The notes beneath the pieces were generated by a model. The model was not told the origin of the DNA. It searched no databases and was given only the letters and a program-made list of their open reading frames with translations. A stretch of DNA of 50,312 nucleotides from Zychaea mexicana (taxonomy: Eukaryota; Mucoromycota; Mucoromycetes; Mucorales; Lichtheimiaceae). The stretch lies in assembly GCF_025766255.1 (NCBI RefSeq), contig NW_026516868.1, forward strand, positions 1-50,312, written 5' to 3'. The first letter of the stretch is position 1; each line of letters starts with the position of its first letter. Shown here piece by piece: positions 1-12,500 of this stretch. A program made the translations under genes and the position numbers.

Positions 1-78
1 GGTTGTTTTATTGAAATATAGCTAATCACAAAAAGTACACATAGGCGCCTTACCTAACATGAAAACCCCCATTTCCAG

Positions 79-410
79 GGATCTGCTGAGAGGGCTAAAA
101 AAGACACAGCTAGGCGCAGAGCGCCTTTTCAAATTGCTCAAGGCTTCTCAGCGAATGGAGCTGCTATTCGACCCAACAACGTATAGCACCTGGAAACTGG
201 GAACAGTGAGTAATATACTTCTTTATCTTTGTTTACTTTAGATAAAAGCTATCGCACATCATGTATTAAACTCAAAATATATTTTAGATGACGAAAGCAG
301 ACTACCACTCCCTGACAATCCTGAATCCTCTCCCTTTTACCGACGACATCTTCTTCTCTCATCCGCAACTACAAAAACTATACTATAGCCTCCGAGTTTT
401 CACTCTTTAA
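79..410 (+). CDS. 3' end of an unrecognised spliced gene (truncated by window start)
   Basis: Two exons can be read in one frame. Exon 79-205 follows a TTTCCAG acceptor and ends at a GTGAGT donor (206). The second exon, 288-410, follows TTTTAG and ends at TAA 408-410. The splice joins in phase 0, and the C-terminus contains LTILNPLPFTDDIFFSHPQL. I recognise no domain. The 5' part lies outside the window, so the length and start are unknown. The clean splice signals and intact frame across the junction support a real gene end. It could equally be a fragment of a decayed element, since everything downstream is repetitive. Confidence 0.45.
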
Positions 411-989
411 TTCGAAAAAATAAACTATTATTATATCTTGTTAAAATCTTGGCAGCTTGGACTATGCAATACTTTTATCTATCAGATTCTCTTTTTATCA
501 GTCAATGACTTTATCTATTAACTACACTGACTGAATGGTACAGTCTGACGGATGATACTTTACAATGAGCAAACAACTATGTGCTATTTTGTAGTAATGA
601 ATTCTAGCTAAAGTGGGGTCGAGTACATAAAGACACCGTAAATAAAGATGCATCTTCTCGAGTATGGCACCACATTAATGAAACTGTACAAGAACTTATC
701 TCATTGAGCAAGATGATAGCCATGCTTTTTTTACAAGTCAAAATGGCACATCGTTGTACAACACTTTACAAAAAGGGTAATTTTTGGTCATTGAAGAATT
801 TGGTCATTGAAGAATTTGGTCATTGAAGAATTTGGTCATTGAAGAATTTGGTCACTGTCATCGAACGCCCTATATGGCAGTCTACACAGCATCACCGACT
901 AGGGTCTTTCCCTATAAAAAAAAGCAGCTTCAGTTATGATTTTTTCATTATCAAGGTCTTTTTAATCTAAAATCTCTGTATTCATTGTC
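411..989. other. Intergenic DNA, no gene seen
   Basis: AT-rich sequence with no long frame. The only structured part is the short tandem repeat at 786-856, listed separately. A poly-A run and CT-rich stretch at 915-985 immediately precede the next gene start and could be part of its promoter. Confidence 0.5.
786..856 (+). repeat. 16-bp tandem repeat, GGTCATT-GAAGAATTT type
   Basis: The unit GGTCATTGAAGAATTT starts at 786, 802, 818 and 834, and a fifth start (GGTCACTGTCATCG) occurs at 850. The GGTCAYTG core matches the arrays near 17.4 kb and 21.3-21.6 kb, so this is probably a small remnant of that repeat family. Confidence 0.8.
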
Positions 990-3023
990 ATGTCCCAAGA
1001 ACACGACGTTTATGGTGTATTACAGCGGGCATTGGCCATCCGTGGTAAGCTTTCGCATAGTGACAAGAAGAACAAAGACGAATGAACAATGAAGTGCAGA
1101 TAAACTAATTATTATTGCAGATGACGCTGATGTTATTAGAGAAGTCGAAGAGGTTTTTGACAATATTGGATACGTGGCCACTGTCATTAAACGCAATGAC
1201 CTGGTATTATAAAAGCTATTCAACAGCAGCTCTTTGAATACATTCTTACTTTGTTTTTTTCACAGCCAGCTCAAGCCAGAAGACAAGATAATGACTGGTC
1301 AACACAGCATCATATAACGGTAATATTTATCTCTCAATGTACTTTTTATTCATCTATCTCTTAGAAAAGACTAAAGAATAGAGAGCACCATTCTTCTTGT
1401 GTATAGTCTCCTTTCGAAAGATTGCAACAGGATAGTTTTAATCACGATGCCACCTTGCTTGGGAGACAGGCAGTCAGAGACTCGGAAAAAGAACGTCGAG
1501 CAGGCAAAGCACGAGCGTCTAAATTGAAACTGACATTGAGAAAAAGAAAGCTGACAGACAATGGGACTCAGTCAATTGAAAAGAGGCCAGCTACAACGCA
1601 CAACAGGCGAAGCAATGAACATGCAAGTGGTGAAGCAAGCAACAGTAAACAGGGGCAAAGCAGTACGTCTCGCACAATCAAATTATTTACATTTATTAAA
1701 ACCAGTGATATCTTTGTGTCTGTTGACCTACAGTGCTAATTTGCCATCAAAGTTGACAAACGCAGTGATCCAAAGCGCCCAGAGCCTAATTTTTCGGATA
1801 TCGATTTGAACAGTGACTCTGACGACAATACACAACCGGCAGCAACAAACAATAATCTCGCGAATGGTGACAGTGAGGACGACGAATGGGATGGTTCCTA
1901 TGCTCCGCCTTTGGCCTCTTCTTCATCTGCCAATGATCCACCAGATAGCTTTGAAGCAATGACCAATGTCACAAGCCTGCCTGCAAGTGCCAACGATGGG
2001 GTTGAATTTCAGAGCGACAATGAAGGATCCCAGCAACCCTCACGTATACGGGATAATGGTCCTCATATGCCAAGGGCGACGGAACCAGAGCAAGGCCCCA
2101 GTGCCAATGTTGATACCCAATTAGCCTTGCCATCAGGTGTTGCACTCCGGAATACATGGAAAAGTGGGGGAAAGTTCTTGACGGGTAATCATGCACAAAA
2201 GCCAACTTTTAGAAAACAAAGAAAAATGTCTTTTTAACTTATCAGTGATCATATAGAGGTCAATGCTATCTGCAAGCGAGACTTTGACGGTGACACCAAG
2301 ATCCTGGATGACGTGCTTAGTTTTGCAGCAGCATTGAGGAGCAACACAGGAAACGTCGAGATTGAGCCGCTTCAAAAACTGGTCAATGTCAACCGTGTTG
2401 ACAAGTTGACAAGCTCAGGCAGCGTTCTCAGCAAGGCAAGGGACAGTGCATTCCGCATACGCCGGTTGAGCATTAACAACAGTATGGTCGACTTTATGCA
2501 GATGGTTGAGCGAATCAACATTGCCTACTACCGGTATGACTACTATCACAACAAAAAGGGCAAGCGCAAGGACTTTGACGAAGGCGTGTTCCGGCACCTA
2601 ACAGCAACAAGCGCACAACAGCTTGTAGCAAAAATATGTCAAGGAAGTCGCCGGTATATCCGAATAGTGCGCGAGTTTGGAGTCGGTATAGTTCTGCTGC
2701 CCACTACCTTTAACCCAGCAAAGTTGGAGGCTGTAAGTACACAGTATGCTTGTATCCTCTTGTGTGTGTGTCTAAAACGCGCTTACCATTTCACGTTTTA
2801 GATGCCGGAACAGGTGTTTCAGCAAGTATTAGAGACAGTGGATAAGGAACTTTTCAAGGCACGCCTACACAAGTTTACCAAGAATATCATAGTACCAAAA
2901 CAAGCAACTGACATAGTAGATTTTGCCACACGCCACTACTACGCATTCGAATCGAAAAAGGATAAGGAAGGGCAAGGAAGCAAGGAAGGACAAAGAAGGA
3001 CGAGTAAAAAACCTGGAAATTGA
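990..3023 (+). CDS. Unknown multi-exon gene, copy 1 (paralogue of the minus-strand gene at 5145-3649)
   Basis: ATG at 990. Exon 1 is 990-1044 and exon 2 is 1121-1203, with a small exon near 1264-1320. A charged, Ser/Asn-rich acidic region (about 1422-2240) follows, then a conserved C-terminal part (about 2250-2740 and 2802-3023, stop TGA). Introns 1 and 2 sit in phase 1 and phase 0, exactly as in the minus-strand paralogue. The best conserved block is YIRIVREFGVGIVLLPTTFN, matched by YVHLVREFGIAIVCLPTIFN in the other copy. I recognise no domain or catalytic motif. Exon limits between 1680 and 2290 are uncertain: an in-frame TAA near 1739 makes the join there unclear, so this copy may be damaged. 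A role linked to the neighbouring recombinase-helicase element is possible but not shown. Confidence 0.5.
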
Positions 3024-3240
3024 TAAATAAAAAGTGTAAGGGGGACTGTTAAAAAAAAGGGAATTTTCGATTTTGGTGCAAGACAATAAGAACACAGCGG
3101 TAATGGCGACAACAACCCATTCTTACAAACGCTTTGGCAAGTCACTTTCAGCATTTCTGTGTAAAGTTCTCAAATGTCAATTTTGGTATGCGTCAGTAGA
3201 CAGTATTTGTTATTAGGGAGGGGTAATCAGTGAAAACAAC

Positions 3241-3660
3241 TTGCGACAATTTCTTCAGAACAGTAGTCGTACGCTACTGTGCTGTATACTACGCCAGTGC
3301 AAGGAAAATACGCGAAACGGTGGTGGCAACAGTAAGCTCAAGGGAAGATCAAAAGATAATGTGAAAAGCAAGTCTTATTTTCGACCATGGTGTAAAACGA
3401 GACTTTTATATAGTAATTGGCTGATCGCTACAGGTCGTATTGAGTTTCACGAGGATATTATTGTTTGTCAGTTGCATTACTATGGGTTGAATACGAGGTT
3501 TACAAGGACAAAACGGGTTGCATGGAAAGGCAAAAATACGATTGTCAGAATTGGATCAGGACCAGCATATTTGGGAAAGGTTCAATGGAGCTATACCGTA
3601 CAATCCGGCATAGAACCAGTTCAAAGATTCCAACACATGAAAAGTTGTTTATTCGCTTGA
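3241..3660 (+). other. Open reading frame of unknown value between two convergent genes
   Basis: About 140 codons stay open on the plus strand, ending at TGA just past the end of the opposing gene. There is no ATG at the 5' end. Part of the translation has a balanced composition (for example IATGRIEFHEDIIVCQLHYY), so an exon of the upstream gene is conceivable, but no splice link is evident. It may be chance. Confidence 0.2.
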
Positions 3661-5145
3661 CATTATAAACTCTTCAATATTCTGTGGTAGTCGTAGTGTA
3701 TCCAAATCGAGCTCGTCGCCTATTTGTTGTGCAAAGCAGAATATCTCCTTGATTATAAGCGGGATGACGGGATGGAAAGGATCAAGCAAAGACTCGAGTT
3801 TGTACTTGAGCGACTTTTTGTCAATCGAGTTGATAATGTGCACGAATCTTTTTTCTGGTATCTGCATGAAACAAAAATTGAGCAAATGCGAATTAGTTTT
3901 TTAGGTGAAATGAAAAGCGTCAGAAGCTAAGAGCGTTTATATTACCTTGCTCAAGTTTTGTGGATTGAATATTGTTGGCAAGCAAACTATGGCAATACCA
4001 AACTCTCGTACAAGGTGCACATAATACCGGGCGCCTATGAGCATATAGTGCGTCTTATGCCAGGAGCGTTTCTTTGCTGGATTATTGAGCATACAAGGGT
4101 CCGTGTGATAATACGCCTTTTTTACAATGTGTCTTCGCTGGAACAGATGCCGTGTATAAACAATGTTTAATGTGCGGGTAATGCGCAAGATGCATGCCAT
4201 CGTAGCCATACAATCGAATACCCAAACGCTGTTCTTTGTTGATTTACTGCTGGTTGGAAAGGATATTTTTTTGCCTTCATTCTGCATAATCGTAATGTAT
4301 CCGCTACTGCTGGTCGTTGACAAAAACACCTTGTCTTGCTGTAAGACAAGCAGCACTGTTTTGATCCGAGCAGTGATCAGGTCGACCATGGGAGTACTGG
4401 CATCAACGATGGACTGAAGGTCTGCAATAGACTAGACAGTTAATAAAAGAGTACCTGTTTCTTCTATCTTGTACCAGTCTTTCCACACCAACAAATTACC
4501 AGCAAGTAGTCCTGATCCATCATATCCATAATTACTCGGGGGACTATTACAATCGACCGCCATCCATTCGTGAAAGTCTTTGGGAATGTCTTTACCATCG
4601 CGTAAAAGATCTAGAATAGATACCATATACGTGGTTGCTTCAAGTGGCTTCTTGACCTTGAGTGACTCTGGCACGGTGTCTTGTTTGCCTATACCACAAT
4701 ACATTGCCGTTATTGATAACGAGCAATAAACGAGGCAGCTGCGATAACAAGTTTTATCATTACAGTGAAATACCTTTATTTTGCTTCCTTTTCTTAAACA
4801 CTTTTCTTTGTGGTAGCAGAGGTGGATCGTTGTTCAATGTACTTGTTGATGAGAAAGAGCTTTCCTAAAAAAAACCTCTGTTGTTACCATCCATCTACTT
4901 TACCAAATATTTGAATAACCACATTGCCATTTACTATACCTGCGTATCGTGCGTTTTACGTGTGAACGTAGCCTCATAATCATACTCACTACATATCTTC
5001 TTTAATGTAGATGTGACTTCAAGGAATCCTGTAATAAAATGCATTATGTAATAGACCGTTTTTCTGTTAACAAACATGATAAAGCTCACTTACCGTGTGA
5101 TGATAGTGCTTTTCGTAGCAGTTCTTCTAGTTCCATAGCAGACAT
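3649..5145 (-). CDS. Unknown multi-exon gene, copy 2 (paralogue of 990-3023)
   Basis: ATG at 5145-5143. Exon 1 is 5145-5094 and exon 2 is 5028-4940. The later exons are approximately 4868-4770, 4710-4456, 4418-3946 and 3885-3649 (stop TAA). Exon 1 ends in phase 1 and exon 2 in phase 0, as in copy 1, and the first 47 residues align with the first 46 of copy 1. Conserved features include a Gly-rich LLAGNLLVWKDW segment matched by GVALRNTWKSGG in copy 1, the VREFGIAIVCLPT block, and a C-terminal helical tail. The protein would be roughly 350 residues with no domain I recognise. The frame looks less disturbed than copy 1, so this may be the better copy. The two genes converge tail to tail about 0.6 kb apart. 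Confidence 0.55.
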
Positions 5146-5454
5146 AAATGCGACTGTAAACGAATCCTTGTAAGCGAAAATACAGAGTTGTGTGACAAGT
5201 AACTAGCTGCTGGTATCATATCTTCATTAAATAATGCCGCTGTATGTTCATGCTTGCGGTGATAGAAAGGCAGCGAACCCAGAGGAGCAAATTGGCACAT
5301 CGCTCTATCACCTTTGGCCATATCTAGACCCGACCCCCACACCCCCCAGCCCCCCCCCAGTAAAACCTTAATTGCTGACTTTACATAATCGTGAGAAACC
5401 TGATGGTATCGGCTTTGCCTATCAGTACTAGTTTTCACAATCTGCCGTGATCAA
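5146..5454. other. Upstream region of the minus-strand gene
   Basis: Contains a C-run on the plus strand around 5337-5360 (runs of 5 to 9 C). No gene is supported. It presumably carries the promoter of the unknown gene that starts at 5145. Confidence 0.4.
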
Positions 5455-6280
5455 ATTCTATTGTAAAACCTATGAGAGCCAATCTTCTATCTATACCACT
5501 ACTCACTTTGCCAAACCTCAGACACCTCCTCGAACAAAAGCCGTGAGACTCGAGGACAATTGCTTGCTCTACTAGCATTAGCTTTGCTAATTTAAAATTT
5601 TAAACTGACATGATAAATTTTCATTGCAAAACCTATGGGCCCCGATGCCATTAATTTTCTATCGATACAACACTCACTTTGCCAAACCTAAGACACCTCC
5701 TCAAACAAAAGCCGTGAGACTCGAGGTGAATTGCTTGCTCTACTAGCATTAGCTTGCTAATCTGGAATTTTGAGCTGCTATGATGAAATTATATTGCAAA
5801 ACCCATGGGACCCGATAACAATTTTCTATCCATACCAACATTTCCTTTGCAAAGTTCAAACACCTCCTCGATGCAAAACTTGTGCACTCGAGGAATCTGC
5901 CCCTGCTAAAACACTAGCTGCATCTGACTTCTTCAAGTTCTGTCAATGCAAAATTTGTAATATGCCCCATGAAAGATAAGGCTCTTACTGGGTTTTTTTT
6001 TACAAACACCTCCTCGATGCAAAACTTGTGGACCCGAGGGCATCTGCCCCTCCTAAAACACTAGCTGTATCTGATTTCTTCAAGTTCTGTCAATGCAAAA
6101 TTTGTAAAATGTCGCATGAAAGATAATGCTCTTATTGGGGTTTTTTTTTACAAACACCTCCTCGATGCAAAACTTGTGGACCCGAGGGCATCTGCCCCTC
6201 CTAAAACACTAGCTGTATCTGATTTCTTCAAGTTCTGTCAATGCAAAATTTGTAAAATGTCGCATGAAAGATAAGACTCT
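5455..6280. repeat. Degenerate tandem array of five units, 146-171 bp each
   Basis: The landmark CACCTCCTCG (or CACCTCCTCA) occurs at 5523, 5694, 5861, 6007 and 6155, giving spacings of 171, 167, 146 and 148 bp. Each unit also holds a CTCG..CGAG stem and ends with an ATGCAAAATTTGTAA-like or AAAACC-type stretch. The last two units are nearly identical to each other and the first two resemble each other, so the array grew by local duplication. It ends about 230 bp before the ATG of the recombinase-helicase gene. Confidence 0.8.
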
Positions 6281-6430
6281 TATTTTTGCTTGGATTACTA
6301 TACAAGCATGTCCTTCATATCACCCGCCTTTGGTGCACTCTCTGTAGCTATATCGCTCTATACCATGTACTAATCAGATATGCTTACTCTCATACAACTG
6401 TTGCATCACAATTTTAAAAATTCAGGACCA

Positions 6431-6438
6431 TATAAAAA
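6431..6438 (+). promoter_or_regulatory. Candidate TATA box of the recombinase-helicase gene
   Basis: TATAAAAA lies 71 bp before the chosen ATG (6509), which sits in a good context (CACCATGG). Position and sequence only; no transcript data. Confidence 0.35.
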
Positions 6439-6508
6439 GTCACTGTTCAACTGTTTTCATCGTTTTCTCTTATTCCAACATTTACCTTCTTATATTTTCT
6501 TTGTCACC

Positions 6509-9500
6509 ATGGATGAAACCCCTTATAACCTTTTTCACTATCCTATTGATCAAGATCTCAACGACTTTACCGCACTACTTAACGATGGTGACTTTGACGT
6601 TCCTGCAGCTTCCTTGGCTTCCGGACAGGTACCAACGTTTCAAGCGCAAAACACATTTGTCACCGATGCCTCTTTTATTGGGTATCCAACAGCTCCTGAT
6701 ATGCCTGCACTACAGTCGAATATGATCAGCGGTCCTGCTGTAACTACCACAGATTTCGGTATGGTGCTACCTGAGCAATCGCGCGCACTTTTTACCAATA
6801 GATTCGGTGCTCAGTCTGCTCAAGATGGCTTTCGTCCTGATGCCGGTGTTTGTCAACAGCCCGCTGGTTCTCTTTCTGCTACAGATCCTCATTCCTATCC
6901 TACTGATAATACTGGGTCCCGTGCTCGTCCTGAGTCAGTCGCGGGTTCTAATACTGTATTGCGCATGGCAGGCGGCCATCTGGTTCCTGCTGAAGCAGGC
7001 AACGTTCATCGTGCTTTCTATGCTGAGTCGCATTCACCAGAAAGGAGTCTGTCTACTGGTCCTGCCGTAAATACCGGTAATTCCTCGCGTAATCCTGTCA
7101 TGATTGATGAGCCTGCATCCGCTATTGCGCAGACTCCCGCAGAAAACAGTGCTGGACCACAAAAATTGGATCGGAAATACTATCGCAACGTTCTTCAAGC
7201 ACAGGCCGAGGTCTTTTACGCGGATAAAGGTAAGTAGATTTGTTGTAAACGTGTTTCCATGTAATGGCACATGTTCTTCGTGATGATGCTTATTGATTAT
7301 TTTCTCACCAAAATAGGTAAATGCGAGACTATCATCCGCAACAAGGAAACCGGCCATTTCCATTGTTTATACTGTGTATATACCACCAGAAATGGAGGAT
7401 CTATAGTAAACCATGTCAATGGCGCAATTCATTGTAAGCGTTTTTTTTTCATAGTGATTATTTACCTTTGCCTTTTCCTTTTTTTTTTTTCTTCAAATGC
7501 TTACAAACTCGAGAAAAACCTCAATTTCATGTGACCAGTACATTGACCATCTCTTTAATTATTTATAGCGGCAACCGCTCTACAACAGCAACAGCAACAG
7601 CAACAGCCATTGTCACGTCCCGACACTCGTGGTATGCCGCTTATTCCCGAGGAGCCCGCTAATAGCGACGAGCCTGTCAATCCCGTTATTGAACTTGCTC
7701 TCCAATCCATCAAGGACGAGGACAAGCCATACAATGCCCGTCAACATACAAGCAATCCAGTCAGCCAACGCAGTATTAGTTGGTTTTTCTCGCATACAAA
7801 GTGGGACAGCTTTGTGGACACCTTGACGTCTCCCATGTCTTCTGAAAACAGCCAAGCCTTACAGGATATCATGGTGGATGCCAATTAGAACGAAGATGAA
7901 GATGAGGAGGGCGAGGCCGAGCCCGATCAAGGACTGCAGGGCGACGATGCTTACGACACTGACGATGAGCAAGAGCGAACAAGGTCGCGTACAAGGAGCC
8001 CAACTGGCTTGGATATAAATGCCAACCGTGCTAGCATCCTTGAAATGGTGCGTATTCGTAAGCAGAGTAACGAGGAGAACGCGGTCAATGCCATTGTTCG
8101 TGCTACGAAGCATGTTTTTGTGGAAGCCATGTACACCATTAATCGGACCGATTACACAGCTCGTCGCCTTTTGATGAATGAACAGTGAGTTCTTGTTTTT
8201 ATATTTATTTCTCTTTGTGAGATATACTTTATTGATTATTTACAACAATATCGCTTTTGCTGTGAAACTTTATATCTAGAGGGCTGGTGGCACCGCCGTC
8301 AATTGGCTTCAAGCAACTCACTGTAGATGAGTCTGTCAACCGATACGCCCGCGTGGGATGCAGCCTGATTGTATCGCTTTATCGCCTCAGGTCACATCCT
8401 GAAAAGTACTGCCCGGAGTTGCTCTCGTGTATTCCTGCCTCTGTCTCCGGTTCTCTTCAACGCTTGATCGACGCGGTGGACAACGCTGCCGAGCCAGAGA
8501 ACAATGACATTGTTACATTGGTGCGTGACATCATGTGGGCGCTTATCACAGAGCAGAAAAATGCTGTCGACGGGCCTACTGGTTTCACGCTGTACCGACA
8601 CCTTATTTTTTATACGCTCGACTACACTGGCAAGTTCAAAAACGTCCGCCTTGTGACACCAACGATTGCTATGCTCATGTACTGGTGCCGGCTCCTTGTC
8701 CTGTACCAGATCAGGCTGGAACATAAGCAGGACCCAACTGTCCCTATTGATGTATACGCATTTAAAAATCATATACTGTTTCTTGATGATATGCAACTGT
8801 TTGAGTAACTGAACGAAAATAATATGTTATTGTGTATTGTGTAGTATTACCAAGAAATACGAGATATATACGCAGGATGGAAAGCCAACGAGTTTCAATG
8901 CATTGCGCGAGGTGATGCGGGTTGCTTCAACAGCTGTTGGTGACGAGCCTCGACTTCCTCGTATCCTGTGGGTCCCAGACACCAACTATCGCGAGCTCGT
9001 TGTGGCCAACACAAGCAACAAGATATCTATCAATCATTTCCGGATTTGTGTCGAGCTTTGCATGAACGAAATCGAGGCTGTCTTGAACTCGGCAGATTTC
9101 TCCTTCGGCATGCACAATGTCAAGGATCTGGTACTGGGACTTTGCCAAGGAGACACCAACAACATATGTGACAACATGGGTCTTGCAGACGTCGGCTACT
9201 CGTACATCATGGACGGTCGTAACCAATTTGGTAGTGTCCGATATGCTCTCGTCATTGCACTTTTGAGGAATGGAAATTGGAGGAGCCAATATGTAGAGGC
9301 CATCGATCGAGCTGGAACAATCTTATGGAACAAGGCAGCAATCTTTGCTTGGTTGGAAAAATGTGTCTACATTCAAAAGCTATTGATTGTCGCAATGCAT
9401 TTGAGCTATGGTCAGCCTTGTCGAGGCGAAGAGTTGGCTCAGCTATGCATAACCAACACACAATATGGCGACCGGTCCCTCTTTTGGGGTGTCGCTTATA

Positions 9501-12500
9501 ATACCATCATGGTCATCACTCGGTACAACAAGAGCCGAGAGCTGACATGCTCTGACAAGTATATTGCCAGGTATCTACCGCACAAACTTGCAGTTTTGCT
9601 CACAGGGTATTTGGCATATTTTCGCCCACTTGAATGGTAAGTAGTATTTATTATATCTTGTATCGTGATTGGTTTGTTGTGGTCTTGATGAAGCAAAAGC
9701 TAATCCCACCTTTAAATTTTCAGTATTTTTACTGGTCATCTTTATGGTCCAGAAGCGCGTCTTACTTGCATGGAGCGGCTATTTGTCGAGAATGGTACTG
9801 CCATGACTGGAAAGAAGGTTCGTCGGATTTTCGCATGGATATATGCCAAAAAGATGGATCCACCGTTATCTTTTTCCGACCATCGCCATGTGTCAATCGC
9901 GTTCGCACGTCAGCTGATTGGCGCAAAGAAGACTCTACAGCACGTTGACGAGGAGGATCTTGAAGACTGGCCAGAGGAGCTCGATCTACAAGCCGGTCAC
10001 TCAACAGCGACAGCCGGTTTGGAGTATGCTAGAAGCAACATCGACAGTCGCTTTTTGGATCCAATCACAGCGCAAAAGTACTTTGACATGAGCAGAAGAT
10101 GGCACACTCTTTTGGGTAAAAATCTTTTAAAGAAAAAATGATGTGTAAAAAGTTGTGAGGACTAGACTGATAAACTATAACTTTTTTTGGCTATATAACA
10201 ACATAGGGATCGAGAAAAAACAAATTAGCAATACATCTGGCGACCCGTTGTTGGAGCGTCGCAAAAGAGAAATCAAAAACGTCAACAAGCTTATCGAGGA
10301 AAATGCAGCATATATCGAAGCACGGAATCATGCTTTGATGAGGAATATGATTTTAGAGGACATGCACCGTCGAGGTAAATGTTGTTGTTTTTTGCGATGC
10401 GTCACTTTTGGCGATAGAGTCAGACTTTAACCAGTTGTAACATTTAGCACGGAATGCAATGGTGAACGGAGGACCAGCAATTCCAATCATCAAAGAAGGA
10501 GCGAATCGCTCACTTGCCGCTTGTCAAGGCAGTGCTCCTGATGTGACCAATATGTCAAGTGAAGCAAAGGCTCTACGAGGATTACGGCTACTGCTGCAGG
10601 AACCCTCTGCGACTTTCCAGTCCAAGATTCAGCAAGAAGCAACAATCGCAGCAATCGAACGAAAGAAAAATATACTTGTAGTGCTGCCAACCGGCGGTGG
10701 CAAATCCGCAGTATTTATGGCGCCTAGTTTGATCGAGAAGGATAAAACAACAATCGTGGTGGTCCCACTCGTAACGCTACTGGGAGACATGGCGCGCCGT
10801 TTGGTGGATTCAGGGATCGATTACTGTACGTATGATGGCACTCTCGACCATGGCATGATGCTTTCGGTGAAAATCATCCTCGTTACACCAGAAAAGGCAA
10901 AGGAGCAAAAATTCGTCAGCATGCTACACACAATGAGTGCACAAGGCCGTATCAGCAGAATTGTAATCGATGAGGCCCATTTGGTGATTACGTGGAGCTC
11001 GTTTCGGCCTACCATGGGTGAACTAGCACAGCTTCGAACGGTACCGGTGCCTATGGTGTTTTTGTCTGCTACACTGCCTCCGCCATGGGAAAGCGATCTG
11101 TCTGTCCTCTTTAAAACAGAATTTCAAGTGTTCCGCTCCTTGACTGTACGACCAAACCTGCGCTATGTGGTTCACACTATCAAGAACAAAGGCAGCAACT
11201 TTAAGGATGTCAAGGCTTACATTGTCAGCCGGTTAAAGCAAGCTATAACAGACGAACTCACAGGGGGCGGTCGTGCCATTGTATACTCTGCTGAAGTGAA
11301 CAACGTCAAAGAGCTGGCGCAAGATTTAAATCAAGCACTGAACGAGGAGCTACTACAGGAGGGATGTGGTGATGCAAGCTCCACGGTATATACGACCTAC
11401 AAGCATCAGAACAAGAGGGCAAGGCTTGCTTGGAACTCCAATCTGGTGCTCCCTCTCTATGGCACTTTGGATAGCGCGACAAAGCACGAGGCTTTGGAAA
11501 ATTGGCGTAGTGGTACTTGCCGGGTGCTCTGTGGTACAAGTGCGTGTGGCCTGGGCGTCGATTATGGTGAAGTTCGTCTGGTGATCCATGCCCAATTCTC
11601 TCAAAGCCCACTCGACTACATTCAGGAAACAGGACGAGCTGGCAGGGACGGCAAGCCAGCAGAGTGTCTACTGGTCAACACGTTTGGCGATCGAGGACAA
11701 GTCCTTGGAAAGATAAAGAAGCTCATAGAATCCACGGACGATAAGAATCATCGGGACTATCTTACCAAGCGCATGTACTTTTGTGACCTGGTCACTCGTC
11801 CTGGCTGCATACGGAAACAGATACACACTTTGGTCGACATTGAGGCGAAAACGTGTACCGAATACGGTGGCCATGTGAAGCTCTGCTACTACTGTGAAAA
11901 AGGAATGCCACAAGCGCAAGTATGTATTTATCATCATTGCAATATCCATTTATTGTCACTTTTGCATAGTAATAGTTTATCCTAATGTTATATATTTATT
12001 GTTAGAGCCGAGAGTTTCAGCTACGCAGACAAAGTACGGACTATAGCATCAATAGGCAAATGTCAAGTTTGCTACCTCCAAGCTATGGCATGGCTTCAAG
12101 CGCACAACCAAAAACTCCATCGGTAATTTCAATGGATGCAAGCACCAACTCTCTAGCACATGGCACGCAAGGAGCCTTTATGGCGTCGATCCCAAACCTC
12201 ACACAGATAATGGCACAAGAAAACACGTTGCAATCTCTACACCTGAGGGCCAACAACAGCTTGGGCGCAACAAAAGCAATGGTAATAATCCTACACGTCA
12301 ACACCGATCAATACTATGCATACGAATCATTAACCATTAAAACATGCGTTCACAGTTTTCCCCTGTTCCTAGCACGAGTCCTTCAGTCCATCCAAGTCCA
12401 AGCTCCATAGTATCCGCCCGACACAACATCGAACAATCCCTTGGCCAGTCGGCTTCTCGTCAGCAGATGGAGATCGACTCGCTGGTAGCAACCGCTGAGG

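Noticed and set aside
5325..5365. C-rich runs as a possible G-quadruplex regulatory site (also nine G at about 23022)
   Set aside because: Runs lack four regular tracts with short loops; nothing links them to a gene.
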